Part shown: positions 25,781 to 34,666 of the stretch, one piece after another
Numbering within the stretch: the stretch's first letter is position 1
Layout of the letters: each line of letters opens with the position of its first letter
NCBI RefSeq assembly: GCF_016587375.1
Contig: NZ_BNJG01000001.1
Coordinates: 930,001-994,000, forward strand
DNA length: 64,000 nt
DNA from: Ktedonobacter robiniae
GTDB taxonomy: Bacteria; Chloroflexota; Ktedonobacteria; Ktedonobacterales; Ktedonobacteraceae
Reading direction: 5' to 3'
The notes under the pieces: model-generated
What the model was told of the DNA's origin: nothing
Seen by the model: only the letters and a program-made list of their open reading frames with translations
The model's database searches: none
Position numbers and translations under genes: made by a program

Positions 25781-27001
25781 ATGCTTAGCGTTGAAGAAGC
25801 CCTTTCCCGCATCCTGGCGGAGATTCGCCCGCTCGAAAGCGTCTCGCTTCCCCTTGACCAGGCCCTCGGTTCTGTCCTGGCTCAAGATATCGTCGCGCAC
25901 GAAGATATGCCTCCCTTTGATAACTCCGCCATGGATGGCTTCGCCCTCCTCAGCCAGGATAGCAAGCCACAAGCGGGGCAAGCACCACGCCTGCGCGTCA
26001 TCGGTGGTGTGGCCGCTGGCTATGTTGCGCAAACACGCGTCGAGGCTGGTACGGCCATGCGCATCATGACTGGCGCTCCCGTCCCGGCTGGTGCCGACAC
26101 CGTTATTCAGGTAGAATTGACTAACTCCGATGCCCCCCAGAGCGAGTGGGTCGAGATTCTGCAAGAGGTTCCACCCGGCAATAATATTCGTCCCGCGGGC
26201 GAGGACATGCGCAGCGGGCAAACGATTCTAACAAGTGGGCAGGAGATTGGTGCCTGGGAGATTGGCATTCTGGCCACGCTAGGCTACGCTCAGGTGCAGG
26301 TGGTGCGTAGACCACGTGTGGCGATCCTGGGCACGGGCGACGAGGTCGTGGATATCGATGCCGAACTGCAACCGGGCCAGATCCGCAATAGCAACAGTTA
26401 CCTGCTGGAAGCCGCCGTTCGCCAGGCGGGTGGTATTCCCCAGCGTCTGGGCGTGGCCCGCGACACTGCCGAGAGCCTGCGCGAGAAGTTCAGCCAGGCC
26501 GTTCATGCCGACCTGATCCTCACCTCTGGCGGCGTCTCCGTTGGCGATTTCGACCTCGTCAAAGACATCATGCATGAGCAGGGAGCCATCAACTTCTGGC
26601 GCATTAATATGAAGCCCGGCAAGCCCGTTGCCTTTGGCAAAATTTCTGGTGTCCCCCTGCTGGGACTGCCTGGCAATCCGGTCTCCAGCGCCGTCACCTT
26701 TGAGCTCTTTGGGCGCCCGGTCGTACGTAAATTGCAGGGGCATACGCGTTTACAGCGCCAGCAGATAGAGGTCATCGTCGAACAGGATATCCAGGAACGT
26801 GCCATGCGCCGTCACTATGTGCGCGCACACGTCATACAACGCGTGGGCAAGTTTATCGCCCGCCCAACGGGGAACCAGGGCTCCAACATCATGACCTCGC
26901 TCCTGCAAGCCAACGCCCTCCTGGTCATTCCCGAGGGCGGAGCCACGGTCAAGGCAGGCGAGCATATCCAGGCCATTATGCTCAACTGGCCCGAAGATTA
27001 G
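25781..27001 (+). CDS. moeA: Molybdopterin molybdenumtransferase MoeA
   Basis: ATG 25781 follows GGCAGGAG and gives 406 residues. The usual four-domain MoeA is complete: the N-terminal LSVEEALSRILAEI, MPPFDNSAMDGFAL (the dimer/ligand loop), RIMTGAPVPAGADTVIQVE, PPGNNIRPAGEDM, then the MoCF-like domain with GTGDEVVD, IRNSNSYLLEA, TSGGVSVGDFDLV and GLPGNPVSSAVTFELF, and a C-terminal beta barrel. MoeA inserts molybdate into adenylylated molybdopterin to make the cofactor. No other molybdopterin gene is nearby. It lies directly behind tRNA-Glu and could be read through from that promoter. Confidence 0.95.
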   Translation: MLSVEEALSRILAEIRPLESVSLPLDQALGSVLAQDIVAHEDMPPFDNSAMDGFALLSQDSKPQAGQAPRLRVIGGVAAGYVAQTRVEAGTAMRIMTGAPVPAGADTVIQVELTNSDAPQSEWVEILQEVPPGNNIRPAGEDMRSGQTILTSGQEIGAWEIGILATLGYAQVQVVRRPRVAILGTGDEVVDIDAELQPGQIRNSNSYLLEAAVRQAGGIPQRLGVARDTAESLREKFSQAVHADLILTSGGVSVGDFDLVKDIMHEQGAINFWRINMKPGKPVAFGKISGVPLLGLPGNPVSSAVTFELFGRPVVRKLQGHTRLQRQQIEVIVEQDIQERAMRRHYVRAHVIQRVGKFIARPTGNQGSNIMTSLLQANALLVIPEGGATVKAGEHIQAIMLNWPED

Positions 27002-27046
27002 GGAGGTAAGCACACAATCACGCCACATAGCTCCCCAGACCGCCAC

Positions 27047-28075
27047 TTACTCCTTGGGCAGGCGATAGCGCAACTGGTCGCGCGAGAGGCGCAACAAGGC
27101 CGCCGCGCGCACCTGGTTGCCCTGGTAGCGCTCCAGGGCCTCTCGCACAAATATCTGCTCGATGCCCGCCAGGTAAGCACGTAGATCGAGGCCTTCGATG
27201 GGGAGATGCATCTGGGCCTGGAGTTCTCGTAGGCGCTGCTGGTCGCTCTTCTCCACGTAACGTACACTCTCGGGTAAATCCTCGGGGCGAATCTCTCCAT
27301 CCTCGCAGAGGATCTGCCCGCGCTGGATAACGCTGCGCAGTTCGCGGACATTGCCCGGCCAGTGATAGCGCATCAAGAGGGCCATGGCGTCGGGATGGAT
27401 GCGTAAAGGGATTTCGGAGCCATTATTGTAGCTCTGTATAAAGTAGTCAACCAGTGGCTCGATATCCTCCAGGCGCTCGCGGAGTGGGGGGAGATAAATT
27501 GTAATCACCTTCAAGCGATAGAAGAGATCATCGCGGAACGCCCTGCTCGCAACGGCGGCTTCCAAATCAACATTGGTGGCCGAGATTACACGCAGGTCGA
27601 CATGCATCTCCTTGGTACTGCCCACACGCCTGAAGCTACGCGTCTCCAGAAAGCGCAGTAGTTTTGCCTGGAGCACCAGGGGCATAGACCCGACTTCATC
27701 GAGGAAGAGCGTGCCACCATCCGCGCGAAGCAGGTAGCCCTCGCGCGAGGCTTTAGCATCGGTATAGGCGCCCGCCTCAACGCCAAAAAGCTCCGTCTCC
27801 AACAGGGTCTCGGGGATGGCGGCACAGTTAATATCGACAAAGGGGTAGGTCGAACGACTGCTTAAGGCGTGAATGGCATGCGCCACGACATCTTTACCCG
27901 TGCCGCTCTCGCCCTGCAAAAGTACAGTCGTGGTTGGATATTGCGCCACCTGCCGGATCATGGTCATCACCTCGCTCATGGCCGGGCTCTGCCCAACCAT
28001 CAAGCGCGACAGGCGTTCCTCGGCGTCAGGAGACTCAGACGCCTTACGGTTCATCGAAATAACACGTCCCTTCAC
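27047..28075 (-). CDS. Sigma-54-interaction-type AAA+ transcriptional regulator
   Basis: A GTG at 28075 lies 8 nt after GAAGGG and gives 342 residues; ATG 28054 is the alternative. The AAA+ domain begins MVGQSPAMSEVMTMIRQVA and has Walker A GESGTGKD (55-62), Walker B GGTLFLDEVG (120-129), sensor motifs and the HWPGNVRELRSVIQRG ending, followed by a Fis-type DNA-binding helix-turn-helix (REALERYQGNQVRAAALLRLSRDQLRYRL). The loop that contacts sigma-54 reads GAYTDA rather than GAFTGA. It has no receiver or sensor domain. Chloroflexota generally lack RpoN, so it may regulate through another factor. The adjacent genes do not suggest a target. Confidence 0.82.
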   Translation of the reverse strand: MKGRVISMNRKASESPDAEERLSRLMVGQSPAMSEVMTMIRQVAQYPTTTVLLQGESGTGKDVVAHAIHALSSRSTYPFVDINCAAIPETLLETELFGVEAGAYTDAKASREGYLLRADGGTLFLDEVGSMPLVLQAKLLRFLETRSFRRVGSTKEMHVDLRVISATNVDLEAAVASRAFRDDLFYRLKVITIYLPPLRERLEDIEPLVDYFIQSYNNGSEIPLRIHPDAMALLMRYHWPGNVRELRSVIQRGQILCEDGEIRPEDLPESVRYVEKSDQQRLRELQAQMHLPIEGLDLRAYLAGIEQIFVREALERYQGNQVRAAALLRLSRDQLRYRLPKE

Positions 28076-28138
28076 AACACATACCCTTCTCAACCCAACA
28101 AACAACACACTATCCACAAAACCGATATTCAAACCCAC

Positions 28139-28192
28139 CAGTAGCCGCGTAGGCCAGTAGCGGGCCGCCGCTACTGGCCTACGCGGCTACTG
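28139..28192. terminator. Long palindrome after the DUF4388 gene
   Basis: Exact 25-bp arms (28139-28163 and 28168-28192) with loop GCCG, 10 bp after the stop of the minus-strand DUF4388 gene. There is no T-run. Confidence 0.7.
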
Positions 28193-28202
28193 CACTACCT
28201 AT

Positions 28203-29705
28203 CTAATAAATCCCGCTTGCCAGCGTACCAGTTGTATTCAATGGCTGCGAGGGCTGTCCATTCGAGGCGACCCAGCCCTGACCTGGAACAAAGGTTGCGC
28301 CATTCCCACCATTGCCCCACTGCGACTCAGTCTCAAAAGGCAATCCCGAAGAGAATGGTGAGCCTCCTTGCATGGGATCAGGCATCGAAGGCATTGCGGG
28401 CGACCAGGGAGAGGCGGTCGTCGCGGCATAGCCTGGAGCCATATAGCCTCCCTGCATAGGGTCAGTCGGAGCGGGCGACGCCTCGCGTGTGGGGGCAAAC
28501 ATTTCTTCCGCGTTATTAAGCACCGAGATCGGAGCCACGTGAATCAGTCCCATCGCCATCAACTCCCCCGCCACCTGACACAGCATGTCGGGCGTCATGG
28601 CTAGATCCTGGCATGCCGTCTGTAAGGCCGTCTTCCCATCCACGCGGGTAAGCAAGCGCCACTGCTCGGGCGTCATTTGAAACTGGGGATTCTGCGCGCG
28701 AAACGATGAAAGATCGGCGGGAATGAGCACCATATCCGGGCGCATAAACGAGGTATCCATGCGTGGCGGAGGAACAGGATTCATCACTGGCTCCGGACGC
28801 AGAGGAGCCACAGCCAAGCTATTCTGCAACATACCACTGAGCGATGCGCCACCCATGGGGTTCATCTCAACGCTCTGAGCAACCGGAGCAAGGGCCTCCG
28901 TCGAAGGCAGCGATGTGGGAACCGCGTTCACATCAAAGAGAGAGGCCGCGTTAATCTTGGCCGGGGCTTCTTTGACTTCCGCCGGCTTCTTCACAGGCGC
29001 CGGGCTAAGCTGTACAGGTAGAGCAGCGGGGGGAACCCGAGGAGGGGTCGCCTGCTGTGGTGTAGGAATGCCAGGAGGGGTCGCCGTACGAGGTAGCGCA
29101 GTATTCCAGGACTGTGCTCTATCCGCCTCCTCCGTTGAAAGCACGGGAGTCGTCTGCACCCGTGGAAGTCCGGGAGGTGTGGCCTGCGGCGCGGGCGTCT
29201 GCTGCACTGGCAGCACAGGCGTAGGTGGAACAGGCGCAGGCGGCATCGAGGCCAGGAGTTGCGATACGGAGACAGCGATAAGCAAGCGCTCAGCCCCTGG
29301 CAGCACACCCTCATTAAAATGGACCTCGCCCTCCGGCCAGAGCATCAGCACATTAAGCACATCCAGTGCGTTGCGATTCGCCCAGGAGCGCAGAGCCTCC
29401 TGGCCCAGGGCATGGCGGTCCATCAGTGTCAGAGCTATGCGCGTCTCACTTGGCTCAGCCGAACCAATGGCTTGCAGCGCCTCGCGCAGCATCTGGGATG
29501 TAATGATACCATCCTGCAGCAAACGCTCGCCCAGGGTCACATTTGTACGAACCGGACCGATACACATCAATCGTCCGTCGCGAAAATAGAGTTCAATCAG
29601 GTGTGGCCCTTGTTTGACTGTAAGCAATCCAGTTTTCGCATACGCTTCTATGCGCTGGAGAACACTAGACAGATTGAATTGACTTAACGTACCTATAAGT
29701 GACAC
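28203..29705 (-). CDS. DUF4388 (PatA N-terminal-like) protein with long proline-rich linker
   Basis: The 500-residue protein opens with a DUF4388 domain (SLIGTLSQFNLSSVLQRIEAYAKTGLLTV...IELYFRDGRLMCIG), which in other bacteria couples roadblock/MglA-type GTPase systems and response regulators. Residues about 60-150 form a GspE-N-like helical extension (LGERLLQDGIITSQMLREALQAI). A linker of about 200 residues rich in Pro, Ala, Thr and Val follows, then a second small helical domain (FQMTPEQWRLLTRVDGKTALQTACQDL), and a Met/Pro/Gly-rich C-terminus with repeated DPMQGG. It is probably a cytoplasmic scaffold and a candidate partner for the roadblock-MglA operon at 34-35.6 kb. Confidence 0.72.
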   Translation of the reverse strand: MSLIGTLSQFNLSSVLQRIEAYAKTGLLTVKQGPHLIELYFRDGRLMCIGPVRTNVTLGERLLQDGIITSQMLREALQAIGSAEPSETRIALTLMDRHALGQEALRSWANRNALDVLNVLMLWPEGEVHFNEGVLPGAERLLIAVSVSQLLASMPPAPVPPTPVLPVQQTPAPQATPPGLPRVQTTPVLSTEEADRAQSWNTALPRTATPPGIPTPQQATPPRVPPAALPVQLSPAPVKKPAEVKEAPAKINAASLFDVNAVPTSLPSTEALAPVAQSVEMNPMGGASLSGMLQNSLAVAPLRPEPVMNPVPPPRMDTSFMRPDMVLIPADLSSFRAQNPQFQMTPEQWRLLTRVDGKTALQTACQDLAMTPDMLCQVAGELMAMGLIHVAPISVLNNAEEMFAPTREASPAPTDPMQGGYMAPGYAATTASPWSPAMPSMPDPMQGGSPFSSGLPFETESQWGNGGNGATFVPGQGWVASNGQPSQPLNTTGTLASGIY

Positions 29706-29973
29706 CGTAAATTCACCGTCCGTCCAGAAAATTTACTCAAGCGCCGCGCCAAGCCGTCTCTATGACCATCCTCCCTAATGTATACATCTTCCTACCTGGC
29801 TTCACATACCGGCGTCGCGCCAGAGACTACTACACCTTTTTAAGTACCTAATTGCCCATCTCTACAGAATACGCAACAGGATAAAAAAAAGAGACCTTCC
29901 AGCCATTCTTCCTCCGCAAAATAGTACAAGAGTAAAGAAGAAAATCGCATTGCAGGTCCCTAAAAAGAAAAAG

Positions 29974-30057
29974 CGGAAGGAGAGGGATTCGAACCCCCGG
30001 GGCTCATCACCCAGCTGTTTTCAAGACAGCCGCAATAGACCACTCTGCCATCCTTCC
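29974..30057 (-). tRNA. tRNA-Ser (anticodon TGA)
   Basis: On the minus strand the acceptor GGAAGGA pairs with TCCTTCC; the anticodon arm is GCTGT-CTTGAAA-ACAGC, giving anticodon TGA; a long variable arm (GGGTGATGAGCCCC) and T arm GGGGG-TTCGAAT-CCCTC follow. The discriminator is G and CCA is not encoded. The gene lies 117 bp downstream of serS, on the same strand, and could be cotranscribed with it. The preceding gap 29706-29973 holds no gene. Confidence 0.96.
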
Positions 30058-30174
30058 GAGACATACTATACCACAACATTCTCCAAATGAAAAGAGGGCA
30101 AGCCCAAGTAGTACCATTGGACGAGGCCTACTGGTGGCGCCCAATTACCCAATTACGCCCGCGCTCGGGTTCAT

Positions 30175-31437
30175 CTAGCGCTTCACCGGCCCCATCAAGG
30201 CGGTTCCCATATATGGACGCAGTACTTTAGGGATAACCACGGAGCCATCGGCCTGCTGGTTCAGCTCAAGGATCGCCGCCATGGTGCGCCCCACCGCCAG
30301 TCCCGAGCCGTTGAGCGTATGCACATACTCGGCCCGCGTGCCGTTCTGGGGCCGATACTTGATGTTGGCGCGTATCGCCTGAAAACTTTCGCAATTGCTG
30401 ATGGAAGAGACCTCGATATAATCTTGCAGGCTGGGAAGCCAGACCTCCAGGTCAAAGGAACGCGACGCAGAGAAGGGCAGGTTAGGAGCACAAAGCTCGA
30501 CCACGCGGTATGGAAGCTCTAATAAACGCAGCACCTGTTCCGCGTGCAGCAACATCTGCTCATGCGCGCTGTAGGATTGCTCAGGCGTAGTGAACTGAAA
30601 TAACTCGACCTTGTTAAACTGATGCAGGCGCAACAGTCCCCGCTGGTAACGGGAGGCCGAGCCCGCCTCACGGCGAAAAGCCGTTGTCCAGGCAGCGTAG
30701 CGCAGAGGCAGTTCCTCACGCATCAGAATACTATCGGTATGCATCCCCACCAGGGCCACTTCAGCCGTTGGATTGAGGTAGAGTTCATCCATCGTACAGG
30801 CATACGCCTGCTCCTCAAACTTAGGCAGTTGACCGGCGCCCAGCATCACCGAACGTTTGGCGAGGAAGGGGGGAATAATCTCTGTATACTCAGCTTCGCG
30901 CGTATGTAGATCCAGCATAAATGAGAGCAGAGCACGCTCCAACCGCGCACCATAGCCACGCAAGGTCATAAAACGGCTGCCCGCCACCTGCGCAGCACTG
31001 ATGGGATCAAGAATTCCCAGGCGCTCGCCCAGTTCCCAATGCGCAAGCGGCTGAAATTGAAAAGCGGCGCTCTCCCCCCAGCGACGCAGCTCGACATCGG
31101 TATCATCGCGCACGTCCCGTTGAGGGAGGTTAGGCAGAGTCTGTATCAGCAGGCGCAACCGAGTATCGGCGTCGCTCACCTGCAATTCAAGCTGCCGTAT
31201 CTCCTGCATAATCGCCTTGATCTGCTTATTGAGACCAGCACGCTTCTCTCCTGATGTATTGCCCACCTCCTCACGCACGCCCTTCAAGGTCGCATAGAGA
31301 CCATCCGTGCGCGTGATCAGCCCCCGACGCTGCTCAGCCAGACGTAGAATTTCATCAATATTGTAGGACTCGCGCCGCCTCTCCAAGGCCTCGCGAACCA
31401 CCTGTGGATGTTGACAAATAAAATCCAAACTCATCAT
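30175..31437 (-). CDS. serS: Seryl-tRNA synthetase
   Basis: The start is one of two adjacent ATGs (31437 or 31434; protein SLDFICQHPQVVREALERRRE). The N-terminal long coiled-coil arm is clear (residues 30-105), and the class II catalytic core carries motif 2 FRREAGSASRYQRGLLRLHQFNKVELFQF and motif 3 LNGSGLAVGRTMAAILE. It loads serine on tRNA-Ser and tRNA-Sec. A TATACT box lies only 8 nt before the ATG and no ribosome site is present, so the mRNA may be leaderless or nearly so. A tRNA-Ser gene sits directly downstream, an arrangement that fits shared regulation. Confidence 0.95.
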   Translation of the reverse strand: MMSLDFICQHPQVVREALERRRESYNIDEILRLAEQRRGLITRTDGLYATLKGVREEVGNTSGEKRAGLNKQIKAIMQEIRQLELQVSDADTRLRLLIQTLPNLPQRDVRDDTDVELRRWGESAAFQFQPLAHWELGERLGILDPISAAQVAGSRFMTLRGYGARLERALLSFMLDLHTREAEYTEIIPPFLAKRSVMLGAGQLPKFEEQAYACTMDELYLNPTAEVALVGMHTDSILMREELPLRYAAWTTAFRREAGSASRYQRGLLRLHQFNKVELFQFTTPEQSYSAHEQMLLHAEQVLRLLELPYRVVELCAPNLPFSASRSFDLEVWLPSLQDYIEVSSISNCESFQAIRANIKYRPQNGTRAEYVHTLNGSGLAVGRTMAAILELNQQADGSVVIPKVLRPYMGTALMGPVKR

Positions 31438-31735
31438 AACAACTACAGTATAGCATAAAAAGGGGCACAAAGAGCCATAACGTAATGCATCGTCTCAGGA
31501 CTTCTCGTCACCACATCCTCTATCCTTCGCACCCAAAGCAGACTTTTCTCTCATCAGTCAGGAAACCATTGCACAATAGAGGGAATTTGCGATACACTTA
31601 CAAAGGTCAAGCAAAGAGACAACGCATGATATGTTGAGATGCATGTGGATGAGTTTATACAGCAGGGACCAGGGCGGCACGTGGAGAGAGGACATCTTGT
31701 CAGCAGACCAGGCAACCAGGGAAGCAGAAAACGAC

Positions 31736-32212
31736 ATGATCACTATCGTGAAACTAACTCCTCAAGGACAGGTAGCTATTCGCTATGAAGGCGAGGTCGT
31801 AGCATACTTCCCCAATGGAGCCAAAATTGAAGCATACTGGACGCTCCCAGCGCGTGACCTGGGTTATGCACACTTCGAGCCAGGTGATCGCTTTCTGGAG
31901 TACTACTACACCGATCACTGGTTCAACATCTTCGCCATCTTTCACGCAGACGGCAGACCCAAAGGCTGGTACTGCAATATAGCCGAACCGGCCATCATCA
32001 GTAACACCTCTATCCAACAAGTCGATTTATTTTTAGACGTATGGGTTAGCACAACAGGAGCAACGCTCATTCTGGATGAAGATGAATTCAACCAGGCTAG
32101 CGACCTGAGCGAGGACCAGCGCCAGGGTGCCAGGGAAGGTCTTAAAATGTTGCTGCATCTACTACACGCGCGCCAGGAGCCTTTTACCATCCTGGGCAAC
32201 CCAGGTGACTAA
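31736..32212 (+). CDS. DUF402 family protein
   Basis: ATG 31736 gives 158 residues beginning MITIVKLTPQGQVAIRYEGEVVAYFPNG; the frame is open for another 35 codons upstream with implausible composition. The body follows the DUF402 pattern: strands of an open beta barrel, ARDLGYAHFEPGDRFLEYYYTDHWFNIFAIFHADGRPKGWYCNIAEPAI, then DLFLDVWVSTTGATLILDEDEF and a C-terminal helix pair. Conserved acidic residues in this family bind divalent metal and act on nucleoside di/triphosphates in the characterised member FomD. The substrate here is unknown; it could be a housekeeping nucleotide or phosphonate hydrolase. Confidence 0.75.
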   Translation: MITIVKLTPQGQVAIRYEGEVVAYFPNGAKIEAYWTLPARDLGYAHFEPGDRFLEYYYTDHWFNIFAIFHADGRPKGWYCNIAEPAIISNTSIQQVDLFLDVWVSTTGATLILDEDEFNQASDLSEDQRQGAREGLKMLLHLLHARQEPFTILGNPGD

Positions 32213-32356
32213 CCAGCGCAGCAACAATATCGATCTTTGATGATCCAGATAATGGGGCTGCCACACGGCTATAGTGCGAAGTACGTCAATTGTACGGTTG
32301 TTCGTTTGTAGGGAACTTACTTGAGTCTCCCCTTTCTTACAAATGATAGGATCATT

Positions 32357-32818
32357 ATGTTAAAACTTGACATTCCTGAGCGCGAGACCATTGAACTCCA
32401 GCACGCCGTCATTGACATCAATGGAACGCTGGCAGTTGATGGCATTGCCATCGCAGGCGTCGCGGAACGCCTTGAAGAGCTTTCGGAGCATCTGACCATC
32501 CACCTTGTTACTGCGGGAACCCACGATCACCTACAAGAGCTGGAGCGCGACCTGGGCTTTCCTATCCATGTCACGCATCGCAGCGAGGAGAAACTACGCT
32601 ATGTCCGCGATCTTGGCCCCTCCAAGGTTATCGCCATCGGCAATGGTGCCAACGACACGACTATGCTTCGCCTGGCCGGGCTCGGCATCGCGGTCATGAC
32701 CACCGAGGGCGTTTCCATCCGCGCGCTGCAGGCCGCTGACGTTGTGGTGGGCAATCCCCTTGACGCCATCGATCTCCTACTCAAGCCTAAACGCCTGATC
32801 GCAACTCTACGCGGCTAA
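32357..32818 (+). CDS. HAD-family small protein (soluble P-type ATPase-like phosphatase)
   Basis: ATG 32357 gives 153 residues: MLKLDIPERETIELQHAVIDINGTLAVDG. The first HAD motif is DINGT rather than DxDGT, the version seen in soluble P-type ATPase-like proteins (COG4087-type). The middle has the Rossmann helix-strand pattern (LTIHLVTAGTHDHLQELERDLG, with Thr as motif II), a lysine in SEEKLRYVRDLGPSKVIAIGNGANDTTML (motifs III/IV with GNGANDxxM), and VGNPLDAIDLLLKPKRLIATLRG. The protein is half the size of typical HAD hydrolases and lacks a cap. Its substrate is not identifiable. Confidence 0.78.
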   Translation: MLKLDIPERETIELQHAVIDINGTLAVDGIAIAGVAERLEELSEHLTIHLVTAGTHDHLQELERDLGFPIHVTHRSEEKLRYVRDLGPSKVIAIGNGANDTTMLRLAGLGIAVMTTEGVSIRALQAADVVVGNPLDAIDLLLKPKRLIATLRG

Positions 32819-32869
32819 AACGTACAGCTTATTTCCTACTTTAACCAACCTTAAGTGCAAAGTTCTTTC

Positions 32870-32956
32870 GGGTAAAATGGTGTAGTGGGTACGGGCGACC
32901 TGAGGCCGCCCGTACCCACTACACCATTTTACCCAGTCGAGCGCCGCAGGCGCGAG
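32870..32956. repeat. Long palindrome with shared tail between tandem genes
   Basis: Arms 32870-32900 and 32904-32934 pair with one mismatch around TGA and start GGGTAAAATGGTG; tail GAGCGCCGCAGGCGCGAG at 32939-32956. It lies 51 bp after the HAD gene stop. Confidence 0.75.
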
Positions 32957-33038
32957 AGGTCAAGCCAAAAACGTGCACATAACATTAACATAATATTAAC
33001 TAATTCAGCTTTTTCAGTTTGACAGGATACTATGACCG

Positions 33039-33974
33039 ATGAAAACTCGCTTCAGCGCCTCACCAGAAGCCAGCGGCACTTCAACAACGCCAGGGACCTC
33101 ACCAGAGCTAGCCCGGCGTGGTCTCCTCTTTGTCTGTATCGCAGTCATCTTCTTTGGCTCCAACCCGGTCTTTGTCCGCTGGGCCGCGCCCTTTTCCTCG
33201 CTTGAGATCGCCTTCTGGCGCCTGGCTATCGCGACGCTGCTGGTCGCGCTCATGGGCCTCATCACGCACCAGCCCCTACGCATCGCTCGAGGCGAGATTC
33301 GTAACTTCGCCTTTTACGGCCTGGTGACAGCGCTCCACTTTGTTTTCTATATTTCATCGCTCAGCTTCACCACTATCGCCCATTCCCTGGCCCTCACCTA
33401 TACCTCGCCTATTTTTGTGACCCTCTTCTCAGTCATCTTTTTAAAGGAGCCGCTACCTAAGCGAAAATATGTGGGCATTGGCGTCGCCGTTCTGGGCGTA
33501 GCTATCCTGGCTGGCTTTGAGCCAAACTATACGACGTGTAACCTCAATGGAGGCAAGTGCATGATCCTGGGGGATGGACTCGCCATTCTCTCGGCGCTCT
33601 GCTTTGGCATCTACTCCATCGCCGGGCGCAGCGTTCGTGACGCGCACCCCCTGTTCCGCTACACGACAAACGTGTACGGCTTCGCGGCCCTCTGGCTCCT
33701 ACCTATCGGGGCTTACTTGGCCTTCCAGCACAGTTACAGCACGCTCGCCATCGCCTCAGTCGTTGCGCTAGGCGTCTTCCCTCTGGGTCTGGGCCATACC
33801 CTCTACAATGCCGCCATTCGCTACGTCCACGCCACCTACGCCAATCTCATTGCCACCCAGGAGGTCACTATCGGCATCATTCTCGGCATCATCTTCTTCC
33901 ACGAAATTCCCTCCTGGTCCGCCGTCATCGGCATCATCATCACCCTCCTCGGCATCATCAGCGTCATATTTTAA
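33039..33974 (+). CDS. DMT superfamily (EamA) transporter
   Basis: The 311-residue protein has about ten membrane helices arranged as two EamA halves. Half one starts LLFVCIAVIFFGSNPVFVRWAAPFSSLEIAFWRLAIATLLVAL and half two near GDGLAILSALCFGIYSIAGRSVRDAHPL. The terminal signature helices of each half are present (ALTYTSPIFVTLFSVIFLKEPL; HATYANLIATQEVTIGIILGIIFFHEIPSWSAVIGIIITLLG). Members export or import amino acids, nucleotide sugars and other metabolites; nothing here points to a particular one. The N-terminal 25 residues are polar. The ATG has no clear ribosome site and TACTAT lies 6 bp before it, again suggesting a very short leader. Confidence 0.88.
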   Translation: MKTRFSASPEASGTSTTPGTSPELARRGLLFVCIAVIFFGSNPVFVRWAAPFSSLEIAFWRLAIATLLVALMGLITHQPLRIARGEIRNFAFYGLVTALHFVFYISSLSFTTIAHSLALTYTSPIFVTLFSVIFLKEPLPKRKYVGIGVAVLGVAILAGFEPNYTTCNLNGGKCMILGDGLAILSALCFGIYSIAGRSVRDAHPLFRYTTNVYGFAALWLLPIGAYLAFQHSYSTLAIASVVALGVFPLGLGHTLYNAAIRYVHATYANLIATQEVTIGIILGIIFFHEIPSWSAVIGIIITLLGIISVIF

Positions 33975-34044
33975 GAAAAGAGAAGCGTATGGCGAGTTGT
34001 GTGGGTTCGCCCACACAACTCGCCATACGCTTCTCTTTTCTTAA
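33971..34044. terminator. Bidirectional terminator between convergent genes
   Basis: Exact 35-bp arms with a TTCG tetraloop; ends TTAAGAAAAG and CTTTTCTTAA supply U-runs on both strands. It includes the stop codon of the transporter. Confidence 0.9.
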
Positions 34045-34076
34045 GTACACAAGAAGAGGGGTAAAAAAAGGGCAGT

Positions 34077-34652
34077 TTAAAGTTGGGTCATGACACTCTT
34101 GCTGATAGCACGCAGGGACGCGAAGACACCCTTGCCAGAGGACGCCACAGCCTCAAAGGAGGGAACCCGCCGCCGATTCAAATAGCGGTCGAGCACCGGC
34201 ACTGGCAGTGCATTGGGGAGGTCACGCTTATTCCACTGCATGATAAAGGGAAAGTTCCCTAAATCCTTGCCCAGGCGGCGCATATTCATCTCAAGCTCAG
34301 CTATACTCTGCACATTCTCCTCAAACTTCTCCGCCTGAGAATCGACGACAAAGACGATGCCGTCCGCGCCATTTAATACAGCCAGGCGGGTGCGCTCATA
34401 GAGGATCTGGCCTGGAACTGTGTAGAGATAGAAGCGAGTGCGAAAGTTTTGGATTTGACCTAGTTCCAGAGGAAGAAAGTCAAAGAAAAGTGTACGTTCG
34501 GTGTCGGTCTTAATCGAGAGTAGATCCCCACGCACCTGGGGATTAATACTCTTGTGAACGTACTGCAAATTGGTTGTCTTCCCGCAGTAGCCGATGCCAT
34601 AGTAAACAATCTTACAATGGATCTCGCGGGTCGCAATATTTATAAACGCCAT
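34077..34652 (-). CDS. MglA-type small Ras-like GTPase
   Basis: The 191-residue protein has the MglA hallmarks: P-loop GIGYCGKTTN (19-28), the switch stretch RGDLLSIKTDTERTLFFDFLPLEL, TVPGQ (78-82) in place of the Ras DxxG, and NKRD (141-144) for guanine. MglA switches control polarity and gliding in Myxococcus with roadblock proteins as regulators. It is the last gene of a three-gene operon with two roadblock proteins (gap of 14 bp to the preceding gene and ribosome site AAGGGG inside it), on the minus strand, and ends in front of a bidirectional terminator. Likely cytoplasmic switch for surface or developmental behaviour; no motility motor gene is visible. Confidence 0.9.
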   Translation of the reverse strand: MAFINIATREIHCKIVYYGIGYCGKTTNLQYVHKSINPQVRGDLLSIKTDTERTLFFDFLPLELGQIQNFRTRFYLYTVPGQILYERTRLAVLNGADGIVFVVDSQAEKFEENVQSIAELEMNMRRLGKDLGNFPFIMQWNKRDLPNALPVPVLDRYLNRRRVPSFEAVASSGKGVFASLRAISKSVMTQL

Positions 34653-34666
34653 GTAAGCCAGGCCCC

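Noticed and set aside
28915..29589. 224-codon plus-strand frame within the DUF4388 gene
   Set aside because: It is antisense to the proline-rich linker, which produces Gly/Ala/Ser-rich nonsense.
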